Shown one piece after another: positions 35,288 through 45,169 of a stretch of DNA of 64,000 bases. The position numbers and the translations under genes were made by a program. The notes beneath the pieces were generated by a model. That model made no database searches, was not told the origin of the DNA, and saw only the letters and a list, made by a program, of their open reading frames with translations. Position 1 is the stretch's first letter. The number at the start of each line of letters is the position of its first letter. The stretch comes from Eublepharis macularius (taxonomy: Eukaryota > Chordata > Lepidosauria > Squamata > Eublepharidae), in assembly GCF_028583425.1 (NCBI RefSeq), contig NC_072805.1, forward strand, positions 10,126,501 through 10,190,500. The letters are read 5' to 3'.

Positions 35288-36208
35288 ACAACAGCAACAA
35301 AAGTTCCCTTCTGTACAATACTCCAATAATAAAGACGTTCACCAAGTACAAAATGAACTATGAATCAGAAAATATATATAATGAAGTCTCACACCTGTAA
35401 TAAAGCAGTATATCAATAATAAATAATGAACAAATGAAAAGAACACCAGTCAATAATATCACTTCCACTGTAGCACAACCAGAACCAAATAAAGAATGTA
35501 ACAACCCAAAGTCTTGAGTAGTAGAAGTCAATCACAATTGCGCCGTCAATGAGTCCAAAGGTTCAATGAGATGAATGGGATGAGAGTCAGCCGTTCCTAT
35601 CACTTGTATCCAAACCGGGATGGCTGTAGCAGAGGGAGGCCCAGTAACTCCCGGAGGCAGTTGGAGACAAATTCAGCCCGACACACTGCCAGCAAAGAAG
35701 TGTTTCGCCTCGTGGGCTTTCTCAGGGGCTCCGCTAATAATATTAAACAAGAATCACATTCAAAAGGCGCTCTACATCCAAATGAACAAAGAGTAGCATT
35801 CCAACCAACATTCACAATATGAAAGTGATTAACATCCATTACAGTCCAATACTCACAATATATAATGTAATCTGATGCTCAAAGGAATATGCCGACTGGT
35901 CTGGTATCTGTGGCAGCAATGGCCGTTGTGAAATGTAATGCATCAGTCCTCTTAAATACCATACACATTTAAAGTGAACCTGTCCTTATACATTACTCAA
36001 TTTTAAACTCAAAGAAATATGGATCCTATCTACACAAGTCCTGTGAACTATAAAAAGCAAGTCATGTCCAAATCTAAATTAAGCCCCTTAGGGGCCAAAG
36101 TATCCAATTTGAAAATCCAAACACTCTCCTTCTGAAGAAGTTTTTTATTGTTTCATAAACACGTCCTTGGGCGTAGTCTTTAAGATCCCGATCAAACTTA
36201 CGTAATTT
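35288..36208 (-). mobile_element. Penelope-like element 3' end with 12-bp target duplication
   Basis: The minus strand from about 36200 to 36035 encodes the conserved C-terminal end of Penelope-like polyproteins (a WIFKLDTLAPKGLNLDLD-type stretch followed by a stop). After it comes about 750 bases of 3' UTR, including a degraded hammerhead-like segment (35690-35740). AGGAGGGTTTTT occurs on both sides (35276-35287 and 36209-36220). The insertion is therefore 5'-truncated. It interrupts another repeat, whose halves are at about 35128-35275 and 36221-36340. Confidence 0.75.
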
Positions 36209-36384
36209 AGGAGGGTTTTTGCCTACTGGGCCCATTCCCCGGGGCTCCTTCCCATTGACCAGGTGAGTGGTAGCAGGGGGCAGAGGCTCGGAGCGAGGAA
36301 TCCCCCACCCCCACTGGAAGATCTGGCAGCTCTACTGAACACACACGTTCACAAGTGTGTAGGGATGTAGTAACAAGGACTTGT

Positions 36385-36560
36385 ATCACAATAGCAAGAT
36401 GTTTCCTGCCCAGGAATGACTGGAGTTGGTGAAAGCCACCCCTCGTCACCTGTTTCTCCAACAGGACGTGAGGCCTAGGTCCAGCAGCAGCCTGAAGGTG
36501 TGAACTTGCTCCTTTGGGGGACTGCAAGACCATCCAACAGGAGATACCTTTATTCCTGGA
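36385..36560. repeat. Dispersed repeat segment related to 4600-4690
   Basis: Shares CTGGAGTTGGTGAAAG/CTGAAGCTGGTAGAAG, GCCACC, ACCTG, AACAGGACGTGAGGCCTAGG/GCAGGAGGCCTGGG and TCCAGCAG with 4600-4690. Probably a LINE-derived stretch; the family is not certain. Confidence 0.45.
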
Positions 36561-36653
36561 TCAAATCTTCCCCCTACCAGTAGCACCTCTGGTCACGATT
36601 AAATTTCACCTTGTTAGCCCTCACCCATCCCATCATCCATTTAACTATATATC

Positions 36654-36853
36654 AACCAAGCTACAAGTGACGCCTTTCCCAGGTTGGACACTTGTCAGCT
36701 TCCCTCAAGTTTTGATGGGAAATGTAGGCATCCTGGTCTTGCAGCTGTAATGGAGAGCCAAGCTGCAAGACCAGGACACCTACATTTCCCATTAAAACTT
36801 GAGGGAAGCTGACAAGTGTCTAACCTGGGTAAGGTGTCACTTGTAGCTTGGCT
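36654..36853. mobile_element. Foldback element (CCAAGCTACAAGTGAC termini)
   Basis: Inverted arms from AACCAAGCTACAAGTGACGCC to GTCACTTGTAGCTTGGCTC, about 85 bases each, sharing GACACTTGTCAGCTTCCCTC and ATGGGAAATGTAGG with the element at 6359-6590. Confidence 0.85.
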
Positions 36854-37764
36854 CTATGGCTACATCATTTTTTCCCTTTTACCCCATGCTGTAACACTGG
36901 AGGGCTTTATGAGATTTTTTTTTTAAAAAAAATTGTATTAATCATTATTGCAAACTAATGTTCTAACAACCTATTGCCATCATCTCTGAAGACCCAGATT
37001 TCATGTTTTTTTAAAAAGGAAGTCTTGGTCCTTTTTATTTGCTGAGTTACAAGGGGAAATGGGCTGCCTGCACCTTTCCCCTTACAACTCAGCAATGATA
37101 AGAGCTAGAGAAACGTAGCAATGCCCGTCCCCAAAGCAAAGATCTCACTATTCAGTTTACTTGGAAGCATGCACTGTTCAGCAAAAGTCTTACTTTTCTC
37201 TACACTTCCCAGCTGCTTCTGTTGCTCTGTGCTTAATTAATTACTTCCCATTTACTCATGTTGATACTGCCTTGGTGCTCCTGAATGGATCTTTAATCAA
37301 TTCTGTTTTCCTGGGGCAGGAGCAGGGAAGAGCCTTTAAATGGCTCATTTTTCCTTTGCAGCAATAAAAAATGTTCATTAATTTTTAATTTTTTGTTATA
37401 ATCACGAAGTTGCACAAACACAATCATGAAAAAAATATTGAGCAAACTTCGCAGGCCCAGAGAAATATTTTAAGCTCCCACATAACCCCCAAAGAAAAGT
37501 AGCTGATTAAGAACACATTCAGTTGTACTGGAGCACTGCAAGAGAACTGCAGAAAACCGGAAGTAGAGAGCGATTTAAGCACAACAGAGGCAAGGAGGAT
37601 TTAAAAGGGTTGAGAGGTAGCTTTAAATTGCTGCTTTAACTTATATTTGTGGAAAATTCACAGCTGTGAATTACCCCTTTCCATTACATTAACCAAAAAC
37701 AAGGCCTGATCTCACTCTGAGTATCTGCTTAAATACTGGATCCCTGAATCACCACTGTTGGGAC

Positions 37765-38096
37765 AGGAACCAACAAGGCTGAAGAGCCAAGAAAATATAA
37801 AAGAAATATAATTATTTATTGCACAGTGCATAAACGAGTAAAAACTTCAGTGATCTAATTTGAGGAAGGCCCAGAGGGCCGAAATGCGTTCGGTCTCTGT
37901 ATACGTGCAATTCATTTTGTGACTTGGTTCTTGTATATGTGCCAAAAATTTCGTGACTCTGTGTAACTGATGTTACTAGGTCTTAACTTTGTTCCGTGGT
38001 TTTTAATCGTTTATGCACTGTGCAATAAATAATTATCTTTCTTTTATATTTTATATTTTCTTGGTAGCTCAACCTTGTTGGTTCCTGACTTGTTTA
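37765..38096 (+). mobile_element. Foldback element with hammerhead-like segment
   Basis: Inverted arms of about 80 bases begin AGGAACCAACAAGG and end CCTTGTTGGTTCCT; both arms contain TTATTGCACAGTGCATAAACG or its complement. The central part (37860-37893) reads TTGAGGA, GGCCC/GGGCC stem, GAAA: a hammerhead-like core with C3 changed to U. Similar core sequence is found in Penelope-like 3' regions. A 3-bp direct repeat GAC flanks the arms, too short to be convincing. Confidence 0.6.
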
Positions 38097-38680
38097 TCAG
38101 GTTGGGTTCCCCCTTTCCCTCTCTCGTTTTTGTCCCATTTATCACTGTTGAGAATCATCAATGTGTCAACAAGAGAATGATTGGCTCAAAAATAAAATAA
38201 CATTAGACGTTGCTGGTGTTAACCTATCATTAGAACAGATTGATTTCACATCATTGAATCTATATTAAATAGCCACACTGAAAAGACCATGGATCTCTCA
38301 GACTTGAGTTGCATGACAGTATCTAATCTTTCAGACAGTCCTTTGGTAAGATTCTTAAATTTCTATTTTATCCTTTAGATCCAAGATCTATAGAATAGTG
38401 TATTGTGACATGTATGCTTATCTGCTTCTTATTTCTTTGATATACGGAACTGTAATAGGTATCTTTGTGATCTGTGTATATTTGATTGAATGATTTTTAA
38501 TAAAAGTCTTAATTACAATACTGCATGATTGTTGGTGGGAAATGGTTTTCACTTTATGTCTGAATAAATAACTTCTGGCTACTGCCAGTCAGAAGGCTAT
38601 CAACCTGTAAAAGGTAATCTCTGGAGGAAAGAACAGATACTTTAAATACAGCTCTGTTGTTTAGTGGTTAGAACATTGCT
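38097..38680. other. Intergenic, no gene seen
   Basis: AT-rich; TTTAGTGGTTAGAACATTGC near 38660 looks like the A-box side of a tRNA-derived SINE head. The rest is not recognised. Confidence 0.5.
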
Positions 38681-39835
38681 TTAGGGTAGACGAGCAGACT
38701 CTTTTGTTTCCACATTTCTATTTTCAAAGTAGTGCAAATACTGGGCCATATCATTAATGTAAATATTAAACAAAAGTGGTGCCAAAATGCATCCTTGTTT
38801 CACTCCTCTATCTGTTCTAACCATCTTTGTTAGGTGACCATTTGGATTGCAACGTACCCTTATAGAAGTATTTTTATGCAGAGCTCTCAATAAGAGCAAC
38901 AGACGCTTATCGATTGTAGTAATTTCAACTTATCTCATAGAATTGTTCTTGAAATAGAATCAAATGCAGATTTATAATCTATAAAAGCTGCATATAAAGA
39001 AGTTAGGGAGTTCGAGGAGTATTTTGAGATTAAATGGTCCAGAATGACACATTGATCTAAACACGATCGTCCATCTCTAATACCTGCTTGCTCCCAAAAG
39101 GCCTTCCTGGCCCATCCAATCTTTTAACTTCCATTGTAGATGTTTCGAATAAAGCTTACTTATTATATTTAAAAGACTGATTGGCCTGTAAGGAGCAGGA
39201 TCCTCCCAGTTACTTTTCTTGGAAATAGGCACAATTATTGCCACCCCCCAGTCCTTAAGTATTCTACCTGTTCTAGCTATAGTTGTAAATAAAGAAGCAA
39301 GAACCAGAATCCACCATTCATGGTTTCTCTTAATCAGATCTGCAGGTATAAGATCAGCACCAGGGGCTTTATTAACTCTCAAAGTCTGAATAAGGTTCTT
39401 AATTTTTTTGGGATGCACAGGGGGCCAAGAAGGTAAGTTATCAATATCCAGATCCTCCATTACAGCCTCATCTTGGCCTTGATAAAAATGCTCAAAATAA
39501 TTTTCCCAGGTTTCAGGGAGAATTATATTACTGCACACTGGGGGAGATCTAATGTTACAATTAGAGACCACGCACCAAAATAATCTGGGATTTTTATCTA
39601 CAATTGCTTGACTAAGTTGATCCCATACAAGGGCTATGGCTTCTTTCTTTTTCCATCGTATCAAGGCTTTATATTGATTTTTTAAACTTTTCATCTCCTT
39701 TAAACTATCCTTATCATCCTTACACCTATATTTGATATAGATATTAAGAACATTTTTCATAATTCCACATTCCTTATCAAACCAAGACTTCGAATTATTA
39801 TTAGGTCCATTTTGTTTAGAACAAGATTTACCCAT
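38681..39835 (-). pseudogene. R4-like LINE reverse transcriptase fragment
   Basis: Minus-strand reading from 39835 gives a linker and RT with NKAPGADLIPADLIK, PYRPISLLNIISKLY, then after a frame break near 39075 EQAGIRDGRS and AFIDYKSAFDSI (catalytic Asp present), and in 38899-38681 RGVKQGCILAPLLFNIYIND. The YADD motif and everything downstream are missing, as are the endonuclease and N-terminus; the upstream side abuts another repeat at 39842. The wording fits the R4/Dong-like LINEs known in Anolis. It could be another clade with a similar palm. Confidence 0.7.
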
Positions 39836-39846
39836 AACCTTTTAGA

Positions 39847-39973
39847 TCCAGAGGAGTTAGCCGTGTTAGTCTGTAGTAGCAAAATCAAAAAGAGTCCAGT
39901 AGCACCTTTAAGACTAACCAATTTTATTATAGCATACGCTTTCGAGAATCAAGTTCTCTTCGTCAGATGCCTG
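39847..39973 (-). repeat. AGTCCAGTAGCACC-family repeat with hammerhead-like segment
   Basis: Same left end as the element split by the L1 (GGAGTTAGCCGTGTTAGTCTG...). Minus strand 39970-39932 has CUGACGA, a GAGAA/UUCUC stem and GAAA, but the base after the mini stem III differs (AGCG instead of AGCU), so it is probably inactive. It lies between the R4-like LINE and a truncated hAT-type element. Confidence 0.65.
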
Positions 39974-40002
39974 ATCAAAACTGGCATCCGCCAAAACTGG
40001 CC

Positions 40003-40176
40003 CCGCCCCCTGATCTCCAGACAGAGGGGAGTTGAGATTGCCCTCCGCGCTGCCCAGCGGCATGGAAGGCAATCTCAGCTCCCCTCTGTCTGGAGATCAG
40101 GGGGCGGGGCCACCAGCCGTGTGACCATTTTCTCCACGGGCAATCCACCACCTCTTTTCCCAGAAAAAAAGCTCTG
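40003..40176. mobile_element. Truncated hAT-type miniature element
   Basis: Contains the GGCCCCGCCCCCTGATCTCC palindrome and the right terminus AAAAAAAGCTCTG, but the left terminus is missing. Followed directly by a (GC)n/(CA)n/(CT)n microsatellite to about 40222. Confidence 0.75.
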
Positions 40177-40222
40177 CGCGCGCGCGCGTGCGCGCGTGCA
40201 CACACACACTCTCTCTCTCTCT
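40174..40222. repeat. Compound dinucleotide microsatellite
   Basis: (GC)n, then GTGCGCGTGCACACACACA, then (CT)n, between a truncated hAT-type element and SINEs. The alternating purine-pyrimidine part could adopt Z-DNA. Confidence 0.85.
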
Positions 40223-40605
40223 CCTCCATTTTATCCTCACCACAACCCTGTAAGGTAATACCCTTCAGGACAACGCCTACTCAGTGCGGTTTACAAAGTG
40301 TGTTACTTTTATCCTCATAACAATCACCCTGTGAGGTGGGTGGGGCTGAGAGAGCTCTGAGGGAGCTGTGACTGCCCCAAGGTCACCCAGCTGGCTTCAA
40401 GTGGAGGAGCGGGGAATCAAACCTGGTTCTCCAGATTAGAGTCCTGCCGCTCTTAACCACTACACCAAACTGGCTCTCAGGTAGGATAGTCTGAAAGCAT
40501 GTGAATGGCTCAGTCACCCAGCAAACTTCCATGGCAGAGTGGGGATTTGAACCTGGGCCTCTCATGTCATAGTCTGACACTCTAACCACTATACCATATA
40601 GACGT
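40222..40605 (-). mobile_element. tRNA-derived SINE (family 2), interrupted
   Basis: 40222-40258 carries CTCCATTTTATCCTCACCACAA and 40483-40605 carries CACCCAGCAAACTTCCATGG, the B box complement GGGGATTTGAACC and the A-box side. Together they make one family 2 SINE split by the family 1 insertion. Confidence 0.8.
40259..40482 (-). mobile_element. tRNA-derived SINE (family 1) inserted in a family 2 SINE
   Basis: Reverse-complement family 1 copy from ATACCCTTCAGGACAACGCC to CCAAACTGGCTCTC. The flanks are the two halves of a family 2 SINE (40222-40258 and 40483-40605), with AGGTA repeated at both junctions. Confidence 0.85.
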
Positions 40606-41451
40606 ATAAAGTGGCATATGTCACCCATTAAGAGAAAAATCAGAGTTACTCGCTTTAAATAGAAACAGAAAGCCAGTTCCAAATTACTGAACAATTTGGT
40701 GTCATAAGCTCAGACACACAAATAAGATATTTGAGTTCTTCTGTTCTTCTGGCTAAATTACATAGAACTACAATCTGTTATTACAAAGAATAAAAGCTAA
40801 TATATATTGATGAAATCATCTGAAGCTTTCCTGATTTGCGAACATGATTTCAATTAAGATGCTTATTTGTTATGTTTTTGGCTCTTCCACTCCTAATGAA
40901 TACCTCTGAATTTCAAAATTGGGAGAATTATTAAGGTATTTTAACAAGAACCAGAATTATTAAGGTATTTTAATAAGGCAGGTAAACATTTTAGAGTAAA
41001 ATTTTCTACCCTGCAGAAATCTTCCTCAAAAGGAAGCCTTGTATTTGTAAACTCAATGGTGTGTTATGACTCAGCACAAATTTATTGGCTTAAATTGTGG
41101 ATTTCTCATGAGCAAGAACAGGCATTTACCACTACACAGCCACTACCATGGCTGAACCAAAATAAAAAAGATTACTCATAGGATTTTGATTTCATAGCCC
41201 CTGGCTCACTGTTAGGAACTGTAATTTTAATTCAGAAAATGTATTGGGAGACTTTACTCAGTGTGGAAGGTGTTAACAGTTTGGATTCAAAAATTTCCTT
41301 CTGCTAGATGAAAAGTTCTTCTTTGATGGAAGGAATCGTCCTCCAATGGAGGAAGGCTTGGCCTAGGAGAAAAACACCCCTTGCTTCAGAGAATCCTTGG
41401 ATCCAACCCAGTATTTACAGCTGCAAAGACTTATTAATCATAACCATTCAA

Positions 41452-41657
41452 TGGAAAAGAGCAAGAGTCCAGTAGCACCTAGAAGACTAACACAATTTGT
41501 GGTCTGGTATGAGCTTTCACGAGTCACAGCTCACTTATTCAGAGCTGTGACTCATGAAAGCTCCTAGCCTACCACAAATTTTGTTAGTCTTATAGGTGCC
41601 ACTGGACTTTTGCTCTTTTCTACTGCTACAGACAAACATGGCTAACCATCTTGATCT
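41452..41657. mobile_element. Foldback copy of the AGTCCAGTAGCACC family, 12-bp duplication
   Basis: Nearly palindromic: AGAGCAAGAGTCCAGTAGCACC and its complement form the arms, and the arms meet near 41540. ATAACCATTCAA occurs on both sides (41440-41451 and 41658-41669). The right end adds ACTGCTACAGACAAACATGGCT, also seen at 5640-5665. The hammerhead-like segment is degraded in both arms. Confidence 0.8.
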
Positions 41658-41669
41658 ATAACCATTCAA

Positions 41670-43617
41670 GTTAACTGAACATGCTACCAACATCTATAGG
41701 CTAGGAACTTTTAGCACAATCCTTAAAGAGATTTATACTCGTTAAAGTCAAATGGAGCCTATGGGGATAGAAAGGTGTAACTCTGTGTAGGATGGCACTA
41801 TTTCTCATTTTTCTACTTATTTTGACAAAGCTGAAATTAATTTTTCAAAGAAAGAAAAAAGTGAAGCAACCCACATCAGATATTATAGGCAAAAGATTTG
41901 GGTATTAATATTTCAGAGGATTTCTGGGGGGAAATCCATAATTCAGTTGTGTGGTTTTCATTATATCAGAGAGACTCAGTTTAACGTGAAGCTCAACAGT
42001 ATTTGACCCCAGCACGGTTAAATACCATCTTGACTAGTAGCGCAATTAAGCTCTAGAAATATCCGGAGGATTGTGCAGTTTTTCACATGTGATGGAGTTA
42101 TCTTGTTATCCTGTTCCTGGTGGTATTGATATCAAATTACTGAAGTAATTCTTTAAAAATCACAGATAAAAGTGTAAGAACATCCTTACTGAATATTTTA
42201 AAGAAGGAAAAACGGCTGTAGGTCATTACAGAATCCTTTAACTTCTTCAAAATTTGTTTTGAGCCAGGGGTGGTCAGGGGTGGAAGTCCGGGTGGGGTCT
42301 TATTTTCACTTGTTTTTTACTAGATACTTAATCATTAACTTGTGTTAGTTTAACAGAAAGCAACAGAATTGTTTACAGTGCAGCGTTACGTCCTTCTAAA
42401 AGCCAAATTACACATTCTGGTTTTTAACAAGTTGGGTCCAGGTTCCAGGTTCACCAGACAAATTCCTTGCAGCCACAAAACTGCTGTAGAGAACGGCTTT
42501 TAACAAATAAAGGAGAACTCACACAAGCTTGGAACGCCACCTCTGGGGGAAGGTCTCCCACCTTTGCCCCAAGATGGTTTCCAGCACAGAAGTGCTGAGG
42601 GAATTATTTCCTTGTTTTTACTACTCCATGTAGAGTATTCTGTGTACGGGGAATGGGGAAGTAACTCCTCTCTGATTGAGTGATAACTGATTCCCAGTTA
42701 CGCAATGCAGGATTGATGATGATGGTTGACTTTTAAAAAATGTCACAGAAAAAAGCAATTTGTGTCAGGTTTGGAGGTAGTTGTGAACCGCTCAGAGGGG
42801 AACTTGCTGGTTGCTTTTGCAAGAAGTGCCTGTCCTAAACAGGGGCTCAGCCACAGGCGGGGCCCAACCAGCAGCCCATGGCTTCTGAATACCACAGTCT
42901 TGGTTCGTCTTTGCACAATGCAAGCATGCGCATGTGAGGTCTTGACCTCACATCCGTTTTTGAAGGTTGGTTAAGCTCTGAAATGGGCCACTATACACTG
43001 TTGGCACAATTAAGTTCTTTTAACTCCAAACATGGGAGAATTATGTGGAGGAAATCCATGGGATGGGGAAAATGCCTTGTTTTGGCTGGAGTATGCCCTT
43101 GGGTTTCAGGAAGGCTTTTTTTAAAATGGTAGAGGCTCCATTCATATTCCTTTTCTTTAAAAAAAATGTACTCCAAAAGCAGGGCTGGTATACGTACATG
43201 ATGATATTGAGTTGGAAGTGCATCAGAGGACAGAGAATAGTTCATAACAAGCAGGGGAACCGGCAAGGACTTGCTGGGGGCATCTAATTTCTTCCCTACC
43301 TAGTATTTCCACTTTCCTTTCCCTGAAGCCCCCCCCCCCTGAGCATTTCTTTTCCTGTCTCCTTCTTCCTACCCTCCAGCCAAACTACCTTTATCTGCCC
43401 CCCTTCAGTTCTCCCTCCTTCCCTCCCCCTGTAGCCTCTACCTGGGAAAAGTCTGGCTGAGTTGCGCAGTGCCAGCTGCTGGGCCAGGCCCAGTTGCTCA
43501 GAGGGGAACCTGCAAGAACTTCTGAGGGATACCCCCTTTTCTTCTGTAGACCCTTTATCATGCTTTCCATCATCCTTCTCTTCTTCTGTCTTCCAACCAA
43601 CTTACCTGGCAGTAACA
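41670..43617. other. Repeat-poor intergenic stretch
   Basis: AT-rich, no recognised repeat through about 42700, no credible exon. Some pyrimidine-rich sequence near 43300-43450. Confidence 0.5.
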
Positions 43618-44018
43618 TCAGTTCCTTAGTGGAACAGGCTCCCTTGGGAGGTGGTGGGGTCTCCCTCTTTGGAGGCTTTTAAGATGGCCATCTGACAGCA
43701 ATGCTGATTCTATGACACAGTATGAATTTAGGCAGATGGTGAGAAGGAGGGCAAGAAAGAATGAGCTGGTGCTAGGCTCTCGTGGCCCTTTCTTATGTGC
43801 CCATGGCAATGCCAATCGCCACTTTGGGGTCAGGAAGAAATTTTCCTCCAGGCCAGATTGGCCAGGGATCCTGGGGGTTTTTTTTGCCTTCCTCTGAGCA
43901 TAGAGCAACGGTCATCTGGAGAATGGGGAGAAGGTTGCTGTGAATTTCTTGCTTTATGAAGGGGTTTGAACAAGATGGGCCTTGGTGTTCCACGCAGTTC
44001 TGAGTTTCTATGTTTCTA
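43618..44018 (+). mobile_element. CR1-like LINE 3' region
   Basis: Plus-strand GGAACAGGCTCCCTTGGGAG, GGTGGGGTCTCCCTCTTTGG AGG, GGATGGCCATCTG-like, GGGTTTGAACAAGATGGGCC and a final TTCTATGTTTCTA similar to the CR1 octamer end. The hAT-type element at 44021 follows immediately. Confidence 0.7.
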
Positions 44019-44020
44019 CT

Positions 44021-44283
44021 CAGGGCTTTTTTTCAGCTAGAACACAGTGGAACGGAGTTCCAGCGCCTCTTAAAAATGGTCACATGGCTGGTGGCCCCGC
44101 CCCCTGATCTCCAGACAGAGTGGAATTTAGATCGCCCTCCGTGCTGCCAAGCGGTGCGGAGGGCAATCTCAACTCCCCTCTGTCTGGAGAGCAGGGGGCG
44201 GGGCCACCAGCCATGTGACCATTTTCTCAGAGGGACCATTTTCTCAGAGTTTCATCACCTCTTTTCCCAGAAAAAAAGCCCTG
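44021..44283. mobile_element. hAT-type miniature element with 8-bp duplication
   Basis: Terminal inverted repeats start CAGGGCTTTTTTTC and end AAAAAAAGCCCTG. The flanks TTTCTACT (44013-44020) and TTTCTACC (44284-44291) are an imperfect 8-bp target duplication, the hAT length. The interior is a large palindrome (GGCCCCGCCCCCTGATCTCC and complement). Non-coding, so mobilised in trans. Inserted next to a CR1-like fragment. Confidence 0.88.
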
Positions 44284-44329
44284 TTTCTACCTTTATTTGC
44301 ATTCCATCTTCAGCTATATTTTTATTTAC

Positions 44330-44477
44330 TTTATTTCCTCTGTGACGTAAGTTAACTTGCAAGCAAATGACTGGCTTAAGGTCATCCAGTAAATTTCCTG
44401 GCAAGCAAGGATTTGAACTTGGCTCTCTCCAGTCTTAGGCTAGGACTTTAACTATTATACCACACTGGCTGTCCTTT
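44330..44477 (-). mobile_element. Degraded family 2 SINE
   Basis: Reverse complement with TGGCTTAAGGTCATCCAGTA, GGATTTGAACTTGGCTCTCT and TATACCACACTGGCTGTCC. Confidence 0.7.
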
Positions 44478-44667
44478 GGCGCAGTCACAGGGTTATTATA
44501 TGTGTGAGGGAGGGGGGGGGAACTGTTTTTTAAGAAACTATAAAGCTTTCATGAATGCATGACCAATATTTAGCAGAATAAGTACTGAAAATTTAATCTA
44601 TCATTCAGTACAGAGTGAGGGGATACCTCCTTCTCGCTGCCTAACATGTTACAGGCCTGGGAGGTCC

Positions 44668-44848
44668 TGTTTATTTATTTATGCTTCACCTTTCTCCCAA
44701 ACGGGGACCCAAAGTGGCTCACATTGTTCTCCTCTCTCTCTTATCCCCACAACAACCCTGCGAGGAAAGTTAGGCCGAGACTTTGTGACTGGTCCAAGGT
44801 CAGCCAGCAAGCTTCCATGGCAGAGTGGGGAACTGGCCCCAGGTCGCC
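44668..44848 (-). mobile_element. tRNA-derived SINE (family 2), head lost
   Basis: Reverse complement with CACCTTTCTCCCAAACGGGG ACCCAAAGTGG, ATCCCCACAACAACCCTGCG, CAGCAAGCTTCCATGGCAGA; the tRNA-like head is damaged. Confidence 0.8.
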
Positions 44849-45169
44849 CAGATCCTGGTCATCCACCAGAGCCCCTGGTCCTTGTGATGTCTGTTGCTCC
44901 CACCAAGTGACCAACAGTTGGTGGCCCCTTTTCACCAGGGAGGAGGGAGGGTTTGGCTCCATCTTTGATGACCCGTTTCAGCTCCTTCCTCTCGCTCTTG
45001 GTGCCCAGGTCTATCTGGTCCATGAGCTCAGTGGGCTAATGGCAACGTCACAAAATGGGCATTTTCTCCCTAATGTGCCAATGATGATGAAGTGCCTCCC
45101 ACCCCGAAATGCACAACTGCACCACACTGTGCATTGGCTGCCCCCACCGGGGATTGAAAGCTAGTCCAT

